64,000 nucleotides of DNA from Thiohalophilus sp. (lineage in GTDB: Bacteria; Pseudomonadota; Gammaproteobacteria; UBA6429; Thiohalophilaceae), in NCBI RefSeq assembly GCF_034522235.1, contig NZ_JAXHLN010000003.1, positions 2,046,001-2,110,000 of the forward strand. Reading direction: 5' to 3'. Below the pieces are notes generated by a model. It was not told the DNA's origin, searched no databases, and was given only the letters and a program-made list of their open reading frames with translations. Below are positions 47,920 through 57,676 of the stretch, piece after piece (positions within the stretch are counted from its first letter, which is position 1; each line of letters begins with the position of its first letter). The position numbers were made by a program, and so were the translations under genes.

Positions 47920-50415
47920 TCAGGCCCGCTCGATGCTGACCTTGGTGGTGTAGTAGTTGCACTGGCCGGTAATGCGGTCGGACTGGTTGACCGTAATCTC
48001 GCCACTGTGACCGGGGAGACGCCCCTTGGCCCAGCGACCGTGTGCCCAGTGCCCGTGTTCCATCGGGAAGACCAGCGTGTCGGGGCGTACGCCCTCGAAG
48101 TACTTGCAAAAACCTTCGATGCTGCCGATCGCCGATTTGATGCGGACCCGATCGCCGTCGTCGATGCCCCGCTCCCTGGCGGTCACCGGATTGATTTCGA
48201 TATACACGGTATTGCGACCCCCCAGTGCCGGCTGCATGTTGGCGATGGCCACCGGCAGATTACCGCCGCGTCCCTCGGCATGCAGGGCGACCTTGGGGGT
48301 GACCATATACAGATCGCCGCCGCCGGGATGCTTTGGTTCTTCCCAGTGCGGGAACATCAACTTGTTTTGATCGCGTCCGGTCTTGTCGGCAATCCAGTCG
48401 CCGTGTTGCTCCAGCCAGGAGGAACGGAACTCAAACCGGCCCGAGACGGTTTTGAACAACTCCGCCTTGACCGCTTCGGGGCGCATCGGTTTGTTGTAAC
48501 CGCTGCCGTCCCATTCGAAAAAATCGCCATCGATCTGACGCCACAGATAACGCTTCTTGTACCAGACTCCCTTTTCCTTCCAGCTCTCGAAGGAATTGAC
48601 ACCATTGTCGCCCGGGTCCTGCTCGAACCCCTTGGCCAGATGGCGCAACAGATTTTCCGAGCTATCCATCGCCTTGTAATAGTCACCCATCGGTCCTTTG
48701 ATGCGTTTGCCGATCTCAAACACCATATCGCCAAAGAACCTGGTGTCGTACAGCGGCTTGATCGCCGGGACCCGCAATTGCGCCATCGGCCAGCCCTGAA
48801 ACGGATAGGTCGGCGCATCTTGCAGGCGCTCGAGGTAAGTGTGTTCGGGCAGAATCAGATCGGCGAACATGGCCGTCTCGCTGGGGAACGGGGAGGTCTC
48901 GATCACGAACAGCTCGCGCAGCGCATCCTCCCAGACCTTGCCATTGGGTGCGGTCCAGATCGGATTGGTCAGATAGAACATGATGGTATCGAGCTTGTAG
49001 GGCTTGCCGGCCAGGGAATTGGGCCCCAGCTCCTGCAACATGTTCTTGGCCATCAGATAGCCGTCTTCATGACCCTGCAGATCGATACGCGGTTTGTCGC
49101 GCCACGGACCGTTTTTGGCATACTCGTCCAGGTAATCGGCGGCATCGGCCGGCGGGGCGCCGTAGCTCGGTCCCATCTGGTACATCAACCCGCCCTCGGC
49201 GAACAGCGAGCCGACCAGGGCATTGAGACTGTGCACCGCCATGCCGTTGAGGATGCCATTGGAATGTGCGTGTACGCCGCGTTCGAACAGAGCGATGGCG
49301 GGACGCGTGCTGCCGAACTCGCGCGCGGTGGCGAGAATGTCGCGTTCGTACAGGGTGGTAACCTCGGCCGCCCAGACGACGGTCCGATCCTTCAATTCGG
49401 TGTTCCACCAGTCGACCAGACCCCGCACCCATTTTTCATTGAAGCTGCCGGGATCGACGTATTGTCCCGGCTTGAACCGGTTGACGCCGTCATAAAAATC
49501 CCCGACAAACGATTTTTCCCACAGCCCTTCGGTCAGAATCACGTGGGCAATCGCCAGAGCCAGCGCGCCATCCGTCCCGGGCTTGACCAGCAGGGCACGA
49601 TCGGCGCCGGCCAGGGTGGTATTCATATGCACATCGATCGCCGTGATGCGTGTCTTGGGGACCTTTTCCCCGCGGATATACCCCCAGACCTGCATATTGT
49701 TGTTATAAGGGCGGAACGCCTCGAGAAAGCCCACGCCAAACATGAGCAGCATGTTAGAATTCTTATAGTCATAAGCGCTGTAGGAATTGTTGCCATCGGT
49801 CGCGTATTTGCTCAGCTCGCTGCCGTCGGAACACATGGATGAATGGCCGATCCCCACATTCGGTGAGCCATACAGTTCGGCAAACGTCCCGAGGATACCG
49901 GCGTCGGCGGCCCCCCAGCCGCGACCGAAACAGAGCGAAAAGCGATGCGATTCACCGGCGTCACGCAGCTTGTTGAGGCGCGCCGCGACCGTGTCCAGCG
50001 CCTCCTCCCAGCTGATGGGCACGAATTTCGGATCCTCGTTACGGCCCTTTTTCGGATTGGTCCGTTTCATCGGACCCTTGTAACGATCCGGGTCATAAAG
50101 AATGTAAGTGCCAAGCGGCCCCTTGGGACACAGCTTGCCATTGGAGATGGGGTGCTCCGAACTCCCCCAGATCGCATGTACCCGCCCGTCGGTGGTGTAC
50201 ACATCGATCCCGCAGCGGGCCGGACACTGATGGCAGATGTTTTTGGTAATCACCGCCTTACCCGACGCGGTCGCGGCCCCGGCAGTATCCTGGGCCTGCG
50301 CCTCGGTGAGCAGTCCCGACAGCATGCCGCTGCTGCTGACCGCGCCGGCGGCGGCCGTGGTGCCGGTCGCCTGCAGAAAGCGCCGGCGGCTAATCAGACT
50401 CTGAAAAATATTCAT
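47920..50415 (-). CDS. arxA: Anaerobic arsenite oxidase catalytic subunit ArxA
   Basis: 831-residue DMSO-reductase-family molybdoenzyme. Tat signal SRRRFLQATGTTAAAG; N-terminal [4Fe-4S] motif with Cys61, 64, 68 and 96 (C-x2-C-x3-C-x27-C), the spacing of the ArxA/ArrA group. Cofactor domains follow (GIGHSSMCSDGSELSKYA; AIALFERGVHAHSNG; DGDRVRIKS near the end). It oxidises arsenite with electrons going to ArxB/C. Assignment to ArxA rather than ArrA or a polysulfide/tetrathionate enzyme rests on cluster order arxB'ABCD plus divergent arxXSR. Confidence 0.85.
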   Translation of the reverse strand: MNIFQSLISRRRFLQATGTTAAAGAVSSSGMLSGLLTEAQAQDTAGAATASGKAVITKNICHQCPARCGIDVYTTDGRVHAIWGSSEHPISNGKLCPKGPLGTYILYDPDRYKGPMKRTNPKKGRNEDPKFVPISWEEALDTVAARLNKLRDAGESHRFSLCFGRGWGAADAGILGTFAELYGSPNVGIGHSSMCSDGSELSKYATDGNNSYSAYDYKNSNMLLMFGVGFLEAFRPYNNNMQVWGYIRGEKVPKTRITAIDVHMNTTLAGADRALLVKPGTDGALALAIAHVILTEGLWEKSFVGDFYDGVNRFKPGQYVDPGSFNEKWVRGLVDWWNTELKDRTVVWAAEVTTLYERDILATAREFGSTRPAIALFERGVHAHSNGILNGMAVHSLNALVGSLFAEGGLMYQMGPSYGAPPADAADYLDEYAKNGPWRDKPRIDLQGHEDGYLMAKNMLQELGPNSLAGKPYKLDTIMFYLTNPIWTAPNGKVWEDALRELFVIETSPFPSETAMFADLILPEHTYLERLQDAPTYPFQGWPMAQLRVPAIKPLYDTRFFGDMVFEIGKRIKGPMGDYYKAMDSSENLLRHLAKGFEQDPGDNGVNSFESWKEKGVWYKKRYLWRQIDGDFFEWDGSGYNKPMRPEAVKAELFKTVSGRFEFRSSWLEQHGDWIADKTGRDQNKLMFPHWEEPKHPGGGDLYMVTPKVALHAEGRGGNLPVAIANMQPALGGRNTVYIEINPVTARERGIDDGDRVRIKSAIGSIEGFCKYFEGVRPDTLVFPMEHGHWAHGRWAKGRLPGHSGEITVNQSDRITGQCNYYTTKVSIERA

Positions 50416-50493
50416 GACGCTTGCTCTCTCCTCTGGTTGGTTTTATTGGCACAGGTATCGCCCGCTGTGCCGGTTTGTACCGGGTGCCGGCGT

Positions 50494-51768
50494 TCATTCC
50501 CGGGCACCGAACAATTGGGTAAAGGCATCCGCCGCCAACCGGCGTGACCGCTGGCAGGGCTGGCAATAGGCGCCGCTGGTGTCGTCCGGAAGCGGACTGA
50601 ATTCGGCGCCGCACCCGGCGCATTCGCGCCGGCTGTGTGATGTCAGGGTAGGGATTGTCCCCGGCTCGTCAGCCCTGTTTTCCGCCGTCCAGTGCAGGGC
50701 TTGCCGGGGGCAATGTTCGACACAACGATCGCAGGCGATACAGGCGGCGGCATTGAACCGCACGCCCGATGCGTGCGCGGTGCGATAGGCGCGCAACGCC
50801 CCGGTCGGACAGATCCGCACGCAGCCCTGGTGATTGCCACAGCGATCCGCCCTGACGGCGAGCCGTGGCCAGGCGGTCGCGGGGGGCACCTGGCCCGTCA
50901 TGCCGGCGACCCGCTCGATCGCGGCCAGCTGGCGTTCGCGAGCCAGCGAGGCCTGCGCCGCTACCTGCGCCGCGGGAGCTTGCCGGGGTGGCGGCTGACT
51001 TTTGTCCTGGGCCGTACGGGCGATCTCACGAAAAAAACCCCGCCGCGACAGCACCACTTCGCCAAGCACCTCCGCCGTGGCCGGCAGGGCCCGGGATTGA
51101 TTCAAAGGGGCATTCACAAGTTGAGGCTGGCGGGCCGCGGGCACGCCCATCCGGGTCAACCATTGCCGGGCGGTATCGAGCGCCGCCTGCGCGGGATGGG
51201 CCCCCGCCCCGCCGGCGGGACAAGCCGCGCACCAGCCCCGATCCAGCAAGCGCAACGGGCGACCGTCGGCACGGGTAAACAGTTCGAGCAGATCCGCCAC
51301 AGCGAGCGCCCCCAGACAGGGAATCCGGTTGGTCTGGCCGCCCTGCCGCTGTGACGGGACACGCCGGCAATCGATCTCCAGGGCATCGCGACCGGTCACG
51401 GGCTGCTCCGGCAGAACGGGTAACGCCAGCGCGCCCATCGGGCAGGCGGGGACACAGCGACCACACCCCAGGCATTGATCGCCCAGTTCCAGCGTGACGG
51501 ACCCCGGCTGTATCGCCTCCACCGGACAGGCGCTGCGGCACGCCTGACACTCGCCGGCACGACTGCGCAGGGCCTGACAAACGGCCTGGGCATGACGCAA
51601 ACCGTGACGCGGGTGCAACCGCCGCCAGATCACCGCCGGCCGGCGGGTCTCCTGCTGCCCGGGGAATGTCGCCTGCAAATTCACCTGATCGCGTCCCCCT
51701 TTTCTGACTTGATTTGTTGTTATCTCGCCGGCCGCACCTTGAGATTGTCGCCATTTGTCCAATGGCAT
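50494..51768 (-). CDS. Polyferredoxin ArxB'
   Basis: 424 residues with four ferredoxin-type Cys groups in two pairs: CQACRSACP/CLGCGRCVPACP near 75-120, and CGNHQGCVRICP/CIACDRCVEHCP near 305-360. Extra CAACP and CLGAL Cys lie in between, and a C-terminal zinc-ribbon-like CAGC...CQPC. It is the first gene of the arx operon, which corresponds to arxB' of Alkalilimnicola. The zinc ribbon tail is an additional feature. A sigma-54 promoter lies 25 bases before its start. Confidence 0.75.
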   Translation of the reverse strand: MPLDKWRQSQGAAGEITTNQVRKGGRDQVNLQATFPGQQETRRPAVIWRRLHPRHGLRHAQAVCQALRSRAGECQACRSACPVEAIQPGSVTLELGDQCLGCGRCVPACPMGALALPVLPEQPVTGRDALEIDCRRVPSQRQGGQTNRIPCLGALAVADLLELFTRADGRPLRLLDRGWCAACPAGGAGAHPAQAALDTARQWLTRMGVPAARQPQLVNAPLNQSRALPATAEVLGEVVLSRRGFFREIARTAQDKSQPPPRQAPAAQVAAQASLARERQLAAIERVAGMTGQVPPATAWPRLAVRADRCGNHQGCVRICPTGALRAYRTAHASGVRFNAAACIACDRCVEHCPRQALHWTAENRADEPGTIPTLTSHSRRECAGCGAEFSPLPDDTSGAYCQPCQRSRRLAADAFTQLFGARE

Positions 51769-51792
51769 TGATGCAACCTGCCCAGACCGTTC

Positions 51793-51807
51793 ACAAAAAC
51801 CATGCCA
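51793..51807 (-). promoter_or_regulatory. Sigma-54 promoter of the arx operon
   Basis: Minus strand TGGCATGGTTTTTGT fits TGGCAC-N5-TTGC with two changes (the -24 GG is kept; the -12 element reads TTGT). It would start transcription about 13 bases before the arxB' ATG. The cluster encodes its own sigma-54 activator, ArxR. Confidence 0.6.
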
Positions 51808-51860
51808 TACAAAAGTTATCTTTTATTTCAATAACTTAATCGTCTGGCAAAGCGGCGAAG

Positions 51861-51995
51861 TCACCGGCTGGTAACGTCATGGGAAGCCAGGTATTACCCT
51901 TTGGTAACACCCTTGTCGCGGACAAAAATAAACCTGCTAGCCACCGGGAAATCCGGATTGTCTCTGCTACACTGAGGAGGGTTACGTTTTGGTAA
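51861..51995. promoter_or_regulatory. Three activator-type inverted repeats between arxX and arxB'
   Basis: Sites at 51861-51874 (TCACCGGCTGGTAA), 51894-51907 (TTACCCTTTGGTAA) and 51982-51995 (TTACGTTTTGGTAA). All fit (R)TYAC-N6-GTAAC when flanks are included. They lie 54-188 bases upstream of the arx sigma-54 promoter, the position of enhancer sites, and also precede arxX. Confidence 0.7.
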
Positions 51996-52031
51996 CATCG
52001 ATTCACCGGGACTGGGGAGGGACAAAAACGG

Positions 52032-52910
52032 ATGCCAGCGTCGCGCCGACAATTTCTGATCCGCACGGCCGGGCTGCTGCTGGCCACTACCGGCGCGCGA
52101 GCGGCACCGGGCAACCCCGCGCCGATTCGTATCGGCCTGACCCCGGTGATCCTCGATGATCAAAGCCGTTTCCTGCGCCGCTGGCGCGACTGGCTGGAAC
52201 AACAGTTCACCCGTGAAGTGCAATTCGTGCAGCGACCGCGCTATCGGGATATCACCGGGTTATTACTGCGCCACGAACTGGATGCGGCCTGGGTCTGCGG
52301 TTATCCCTATATCGCGCATGCCGAGCAACTGCGCCTGCTTGCCGTTCCCGTCTACCGGGGCGAACCCCGTTATCACTCGCTGATCATCCGGGGCCGGCAA
52401 CACGACTCGATCAAGCGTGCCGAGGACCTGGCCGGATTCTCGTTTGCCTTCTCCGATCCCGATTCCAACTCGGGGTACCTCTATCCAATGTACCGACTGC
52501 GCGAGGCACTCACCCGCCAGCCGGACTTTTTCCGGCGCACTTTTTTTACCTGGGGCCATCGCAATACCATCGAGGCGGTCGCCGCCGGCCTGGCCGACGC
52601 CGGGGCGGTGGACAGTTATGTGTGGGAGACCCTGCAACGGCGTCACCCTGAATATGCGGAACAGGCCGTCGTAGTGGAACGATCCCCGGCTTTCGGATTT
52701 CCGCCACTGGTAACCCACGTCGATACACCGCCGCAAATCCATCAGCGCCTCGCCGAGGTTCTGTTACGCATGCACGAGGATGACGAGGGTCGCGTCCTGC
52801 TCGAACAGCTCGCACTGGATCGGTTCGTGGCAGGCCAACCGGATCAGTATGCCGGCATCCACCGGATGCTGAAGAAATTGCGCCGACTGGAACTGGTCTC
52901 GCCGGCATGA
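52032..52910 (+). CDS. arxX: Arsenite-binding periplasmic sensor ArxX (PhnD/AioX-type)
   Basis: 292 residues. Signal with Tat-like start SRRQFLIRTAG; mature part of the PhnD-type solute-binding fold (IRIGLTPVILDDQ; FAFSDPDSNSGYL). It has one Cys in the mature protein, in LDAAWVCGYPYIAHAEQ, at a place matching the functionally important Cys region of AioX. It would bind As(III) and signal to ArxS. Its stop overlaps the kinase start (ATGA). Confidence 0.82.
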   Translation: MPASRRQFLIRTAGLLLATTGARAAPGNPAPIRIGLTPVILDDQSRFLRRWRDWLEQQFTREVQFVQRPRYRDITGLLLRHELDAAWVCGYPYIAHAEQLRLLAVPVYRGEPRYHSLIIRGRQHDSIKRAEDLAGFSFAFSDPDSNSGYLYPMYRLREALTRQPDFFRRTFFTWGHRNTIEAVAAGLADAGAVDSYVWETLQRRHPEYAEQAVVVERSPAFGFPPLVTHVDTPPQIHQRLAEVLLRMHEDDEGRVLLEQLALDRFVAGQPDQYAGIHRMLKKLRRLELVSPA

Positions 52911-54343
52911 ATCTCACCAGTTACCGGTTCCGGATTCCCCTGAGCCTGGCCGTGGTCGCCATTATCACGGCCTTGGCATTCTCGCTCGCGGTCGCCTACC
53001 AGACCTACCGCAATATTCAGATAGAACAGCAACGCACCGGCTATCGCCTGGCGCACGCCATGGAACCGGTACTGGCGCGTGCCATCCGGCACGATGATAT
53101 CTGGCTGGCCTATAGTCTGTTGCGTGAACCCTCCGGTGCCGGAAAAACAAAGACCGGTTTTCCCGCCCCGTTTCTCGTGCTGCTGGATGAACAGCGGCAT
53201 ATCTTTGCCAGTAACCAGCCGGAACATTTTCCACTGGGCGTGGCCCTGGCCGACATCGACAGCGAGCTTGCCCGGCTCGACAGTGAGTCGAACAGGGAAA
53301 ATCCGGTCGTCCAGTGGCGTGACGGGCAACTATTGATCGCCCCTGTGCATTCGGCCGATGCCCAGGTGGGTACCCTGATGCTCGGCTTTTCCACGGGTGT
53401 CTTCTGGAACCGCTTCCGGGAAATTCTGATCGGCGCAGCACCGGTGATCGGCCTGGTGTTACTGGCACTGATCGGAATCGGCTGGGTCTGGGGGCAACGC
53501 ATTATCGCGCCACTGACCAGCCTGAGCCATTGTATGGAACGCATCGGCCGGGACGATATCACCCGCCTGCAATGCCCCACTTATGCCGGCAGCGACGAAA
53601 TCGGGCAACTCGGACAACGTTTCAAACTCCTGCTCGAGGATCTGCGCAACAAGCAGGCGCTGGAAGAACAGGCGAAAACCCAGGAACGCCTGGCTGCCAT
53701 CGGCCGCATGGCGGCGGGCGTCGCTCACGAGGTCAACAATCCGCTGGGGGGATTATTTGCCGCGATCGATACCTATCGTCACACCCCGTCCCGACAACGG
53801 GACCCGGACAGGACCCTCGCCCTGATCGAACGCGGCCTGCAACAGATCCATACCGTGGTCTCCGCCCTGCTGGTGGAAAGCCGGCTGGAAACCCGCCCGC
53901 TGACCCAGCAGGACATCGACGACGTGGCCACCCTGGTACAGGCCGATGCGGCCACGGTCAACAAAGCCATCCACTGGGACAACCAGTTACCCCGGGAACT
54001 CCCCTTGCCGGCCAACGCCGTGCGCCAGATCCTGCTCAACCTGACGTTGAACGCCGTCCAGGCCACTCCTCCCAAAAATAAAATTACCATCGAACTGACT
54101 GCCGATGATGACGCGCTGCAGATTCTGGTCAGCAATCCGGGAGAACCCATTCCCGCAGCGGTACTCGCCCATCTGTTTGAACCGTTTCAAAGCCAGCGTC
54201 CCCACGGCACCGGTCTGGGACTGTGGGTGACGTATCAGACAGTGACACAGCTCGGTGGCGAGATCGATGTGGAAAGCCAGGCACGCCTGACCCGCTTCCG
54301 GGTCCGCCTGCCCCTGACAAAAACCCGCAAGGAGGTGGCCTGA
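52907..54343 (+). CDS. arxS: Sensor histidine kinase ArxS
   Basis: 478 residues: membrane helices at about 11-33 and 172-195 around a periplasmic domain, HAMP (about 197-250), phospho-acceptor AAGVAHEVNNPLGGLFAA and ATPase domain (NLTLNAVQAT; GTGLGLWVTYQT). It is the middle gene of arxXSR, overlapped by arxX and followed after two bases by arxR. Confidence 0.88.
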   Translation: MNLTSYRFRIPLSLAVVAIITALAFSLAVAYQTYRNIQIEQQRTGYRLAHAMEPVLARAIRHDDIWLAYSLLREPSGAGKTKTGFPAPFLVLLDEQRHIFASNQPEHFPLGVALADIDSELARLDSESNRENPVVQWRDGQLLIAPVHSADAQVGTLMLGFSTGVFWNRFREILIGAAPVIGLVLLALIGIGWVWGQRIIAPLTSLSHCMERIGRDDITRLQCPTYAGSDEIGQLGQRFKLLLEDLRNKQALEEQAKTQERLAAIGRMAAGVAHEVNNPLGGLFAAIDTYRHTPSRQRDPDRTLALIERGLQQIHTVVSALLVESRLETRPLTQQDIDDVATLVQADAATVNKAIHWDNQLPRELPLPANAVRQILLNLTLNAVQATPPKNKITIELTADDDALQILVSNPGEPIPAAVLAHLFEPFQSQRPHGTGLGLWVTYQTVTQLGGEIDVESQARLTRFRVRLPLTKTRKEVA

Positions 54344-54345
54344 AG

Positions 54346-55644
54346 ATGGCCCGCATCTGCCTGATCGAAGATGACCCGATCATGGGCGAGTCCCTGGTCG
54401 AACGCCTGAAACTGGAAGGGTATGAGGTGACTCTGTACACCAGCGGCAAGGCGGCACTGGAAGGGCTCACCGAACAGCCCTGCGATGCCCTGGTCAGCGA
54501 TATCCGGCTGCCGGACATCAATGGCGCCGATCTGTATCGCCAGCTCGCGCAACGATTAAAACCGATACCACCCGCCATTTTCATCACCGCCTACGGCACT
54601 ATCGATCAGGCGGTGGAGTTGCTGCGCCTCGGCGCCGCCGACTATCTGACCAAGCCTTTAGACATCCCCCGTTTTCTCGACAAACTGGCCGCCGTCTGCC
54701 GCCAGCCGGCCTCGCCACGGGATGGCGAACCGCAGCTGGGACTGTCCCGCGCAATGCGCGAGATCGAATCGACCCTGAGCCGGGTGGCGCGCTACCCGGA
54801 AGCGAGCGTGCTGTTGCAGGGCGAATCGGGGGTGGGCAAGGAGATCGCCGCGCGGCTGCTGCACGCGCAACAGTGCCCCGATGCCCCCTTCGAGGCGGTT
54901 AACTGCGCGGCTCTGCCGGAGGCGCTGGCCGCCTCCGAACTGTTCGGCCACGAGCGCGGCGCGTTCACCGGCGCCATCAAAAGCCATAGCGGCGCCTTCG
55001 AGCGCGCCGGCGACGGTATCCTGTTTCTGGACGAGATCGGCGATATGCCGCGGGAACTACAAGCGCAACTGCTGCGCGCCCTGCAGGAACGCACTTTCAG
55101 CCCGGTCGGCAGTGAAACCGCCAGCCCGTTTCGGGCCCGCGTGGTCTGCGCCACCAACCAGGATTTGCACGCCCGGGTGCAAAGTGGCGAGTTTCGCGAG
55201 GATCTCTATTACCGGATCAATGTTATTCAAATCACTATTCCGCCCCTGAGCGAACGGCCGGAAGATATCGTCTGGCTGGCCGAACGGTTTCTGCAACAGG
55301 CCGGCGAGCGCCATAACGAACCGCCGCGCCAGCTGAGTGACGCCGCGCTGGCCGTGCTGGCCGCGCGAAACTGGCCCGGCAATGTCCGCGAACTCAAACA
55401 TCACATCGAACGCCTCTGTATTCTTTCGGACGCCCCGGTCATCGACGTCGAGCATCTCGGCCTGGACAACGAACCTCACCCGAACAAAACCACAAACAGT
55501 TTACGACAGGGCCGGGAACAGGAGGAAAAGCGTCGTATCGCCACGGCATTGACCGAATCCGACGGCTGTATCGGCGATGCCGCCCGACTGCTCGGCATCA
55601 GCCGCAAGTCCCTGTGGCAAAAACGCAAGAAATACGATCTTTAA
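54346..55644 (+). CDS. arxR: NtrC-type sigma-54 response regulator ArxR
   Basis: 432 residues. Receiver domain with acceptor Asp in LVSDIRLPDING; AAA+ domain with GESGVGKEIAARLLH, the sigma-54 loop GAFTGAIKSH and Walker B FLDEIGDM; C-terminal Fis-type helix-turn-helix (DAARLLGISRKSLWQKRKKY). GGAGG precedes the ATG by 10 bases. It should activate the sigma-54 promoters of the arx operon and possibly the porin-aioBA unit. Confidence 0.92.
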   Translation: MARICLIEDDPIMGESLVERLKLEGYEVTLYTSGKAALEGLTEQPCDALVSDIRLPDINGADLYRQLAQRLKPIPPAIFITAYGTIDQAVELLRLGAADYLTKPLDIPRFLDKLAAVCRQPASPRDGEPQLGLSRAMREIESTLSRVARYPEASVLLQGESGVGKEIAARLLHAQQCPDAPFEAVNCAALPEALAASELFGHERGAFTGAIKSHSGAFERAGDGILFLDEIGDMPRELQAQLLRALQERTFSPVGSETASPFRARVVCATNQDLHARVQSGEFREDLYYRINVIQITIPPLSERPEDIVWLAERFLQQAGERHNEPPRQLSDAALAVLAARNWPGNVRELKHHIERLCILSDAPVIDVEHLGLDNEPHPNKTTNSLRQGREQEEKRRIATALTESDGCIGDAARLLGISRKSLWQKRKKYDL

Positions 55645-55731
55645 GCGTCGACACTTCGTCTATCATCCGTAAAAACCCGCCGGTCCGCCAACCCGACGTG
55701 ATGCAACAAGACCGTACATCCGGCTCACGCA

Positions 55732-55745
55732 TTACCCGTCGGTAA
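55732..55745. promoter_or_regulatory. Fourth activator-type site, upstream of porin-aioBA
   Basis: TTACCCGTCGGTAA, the same motif as the three sites in the arx intergenic region, 179 bases before the sigma-54-like promoter at 55911. No other copy was noticed in the window. Confidence 0.65.
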
Positions 55746-55910
55746 CCTGCTGCCTTTTTCAATGTGACAAACAGGTGATATTTCCTTCGCGAACAGGCAC
55801 CGCTGTAACTGACCGGTTTCTGCCAGAGATTTACGATTGACAGATTTATCGTTAGCTATCAATAAGCTGCGCAACGATAACACCCCGCCAAATTCCCGCC
55901 TGTTTTTCTC

Positions 55911-55925
55911 TGGTTTATCTCTTGC
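55911..55925 (+). promoter_or_regulatory. Sigma-54-like promoter upstream of porin-aioBA
   Basis: TGGTTTATCTCTTGC keeps the invariant GG and GC with correct spacing of the -24/-12 consensus. It lies 105 bases before the porin start. The rest of 55645-56029 is AT-rich with no coding frame. Confidence 0.55.
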
Positions 55926-56029
55926 TAGCCGGAATGATGTGACCCGGCGGATCGATTTTTATAACAAATCGTTGAGTCAAACACGCTGATAAAAAATTTT
56001 GTCTGAACAACAACAGGGGGATCCCTCTT

Positions 56030-57097
56030 ATGCATACCACAATGTTTCGCGGACCGATTAGCGGCGCGGTGCTGGCCGCGTTATGCCTGGCCCCGGCTTC
56101 GGCCCTGGCACTGGAACTGGATATCTACGGCGTCGGCCATCTCTCGGTGGACAGCAACGATAACGGGGCCGACAGCCACCTCTATGTGGCCAGCAATTCA
56201 TCCCGACTCGGCTTCAGGGGCCAGCACGGCGTGGGCAACGATTTGACCCTGCTCTTTCAGTATGAGGCCGGCGTCGATCTGACCGGGCGGGGCGAGAATG
56301 ACGGCAACGGCCCGGGCACTAGCGATAACCTGTTCAGCACCGCGCGCGATTCCTACGTCGGGTTGTCCGGCAGTGGCGGCACTGTCCTGGCCGGGCGCCT
56401 GGGCGTACTGAACCAGTGGGTATATGACTTCAACCTGTTTGCCGACCAGGTCGGTGATCTGGGCAACATCTGGGGCGGCACCGGCATTCCCGGGCGCGCC
56501 AACGGCGTACTGGCCTATGCCACCCCCGATCTGGGCAACGGCGTCGATGCCCTGGTGGCGTATGTTCCCGAAAGCGGCATTGACAATCAGGATCACTTGA
56601 TTGTAAAACTCAACTATGCCTCTGATGGCGGCCTGAGGCTCGGCGCGGCGCACACCAGCCTGGGCACGGGACCCGGCAATCCGGAGCATACCGCGACCGC
56701 ACTCACCGCCAGTTACCACATGGGTAATCTCACCCTGGGCGGCGGCTATCAGACCGAGTCGGATATGGGGGGAACGGCAGGCAGTGATCGCGACAGCTAC
56801 ACGCTCGGCCTCAGTTACCAGGCCACGAGCACCGGGGTATTCAAGGTCCAGTATGTCGGCAGCGATGCGGATGCGGCCAACAGCGATGCCAGTCAGATCG
56901 CCGTGGGTTACGACCACGCCCTCGACAAGGCAACCACGCTGTATCTGGCCTACGCCAGTACCGACAACGATCCGCAGGCGAACTTCACCGCCAATAACTA
57001 CGGCCACGGCCAGGCGGTCAACCCTGCCCTCGGAAATGATCCGTCCTCGATCTCGATCGGCGTGGTTTACAAGTTCGATGCCGGCCTCATCAGGTAA
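56030..57097 (+). CDS. Outer-membrane porin
   Basis: 355 residues. Signal peptide ([18 protein letters not shown]) and a general-porin barrel ([58 protein letters not shown]). The C-terminus [11 protein letters not shown] lacks the usual terminal aromatic residue. It lies 30 bases before aioB, so it may admit arsenite or release arsenate for the Aio enzyme. An internal ATG four codons in is an alternative start. Confidence 0.82.
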   Translation: MHTTMFRGPISGAVLAALCLAPASALALELDIYGVGHLSVDSNDNGADSHLYVASNSSRLGFRGQHGVGNDLTLLFQYEAGVDLTGRGENDGNGPGTSDNLFSTARDSYVGLSGSGGTVLAGRLGVLNQWVYDFNLFADQVGDLGNIWGGTGIPGRANGVLAYATPDLGNGVDALVAYVPESGIDNQDHLIVKLNYASDGGLRLGAAHTSLGTGPGNPEHTATALTASYHMGNLTLGGGYQTESDMGGTAGSDRDSYTLGLSYQATSTGVFKVQYVGSDADAANSDASQIAVGYDHALDKATTLYLAYASTDNDPQANFTANNYGHGQAVNPALGNDPSSISIGVVYKFDAGLIR

Positions 57098-57126
57098 TTC
57101 ATCACCAACCCAGGGAGTCATCAATT

Positions 57127-57654
57127 ATGTCAAAATTCAGCAGACGTGAATTCCTCAAACTGGGCGGCGCCGGGGCGGTGACTGCCGGAACAGCAACCAT
57201 GGCCGGGGGGTGTATGGCCCCGTCTGAAGACGCCCTGGCTGTTCAGCCGGGTGGTACCACCCTGGATTATCCAATTACCACGGTAGCCAATGCCAACAAA
57301 TTGGCGGTCAACAAACCCGTCAGTTTCACCTATCCGGACAAGGCCTCGCCATGCATGCTGGTACGAATTGGGCATGCGGTACCGGGCGGTGTCGGACCCG
57401 GCAAGGACATTGTCGCCTACAGCACTCTGTGCACCCACATGGGCTGCCAGGTGAGCTACGACACGGACAGCCGAAACTTTAAATGCCCTTGCCACTTCAG
57501 TGTGTTTGACAGTGAAAAAACCGGGCAAATGGTAACCGGCCAGGCAACAGAAAATCTGCCGCGTATCCTGTTAAGCCATGATGTTGCGACCGGAGACATC
57601 AAGGCCGTCGGGGTCGACGGTCTGATCTATGGTCGTCAGGCAAACACCATCTAG
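57127..57654 (+). CDS. aioB: Arsenite oxidase Rieske subunit AioB
   Basis: 175 residues. Tat signal [14 protein letters not shown]; Rieske [2Fe-2S] ligands Cys103-x-His105 and Cys121-x2-His124 ([18 protein letters not shown]). Cys108 and Cys123 can form the disulfide found in high-potential Rieske proteins and in some AioB. It exports AioA by piggy-back, since AioA has no signal. 22 bases before aioA. Confidence 0.93.
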   Translation: MSKFSRREFLKLGGAGAVTAGTATMAGGCMAPSEDALAVQPGGTTLDYPITTVANANKLAVNKPVSFTYPDKASPCMLVRIGHAVPGGVGPGKDIVAYSTLCTHMGCQVSYDTDSRNFKCPCHFSVFDSEKTGQMVTGQATENLPRILLSHDVATGDIKAVGVDGLIYGRQANTI

Positions 57655-57676
57655 AATTCAATGAGGGGAAAGTTTC

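Noticed and set aside
48357-48818. Arg/Ser-rich reading frame opposite or within arxA
   Set aside because: Composition is that of a shifted frame in high-GC coding DNA; it has no ribosome site and lies wholly inside arxA.
47893-49842. A 649-codon open frame on the plus strand over arxA
   Set aside because: It is the antisense shadow of arxA, long only because high GC depletes stops; the minus frame carries the Tat signal, Fe-S motif and cofactor domains.
47920-50415. Tetrathionate or polysulfide reductase as identity of the large molybdoenzyme
   Set aside because: The Cys spacing ending in x27-C and the arxB'ABCD plus arxXSR arrangement fit ArxA better; phylogeny would settle it.
53530-54081. 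A Pro/Arg/Gly-rich frame within arxS
   Set aside because: It is the shifted frame of the kinase gene with biased composition and no start signal.
55791-55810. AGGCACCGCTGTAAC as a sigma-54 promoter before the porin
   Set aside because: The -12 element lacks GC; the match at 55911-55925 keeps both invariant dinucleotides.
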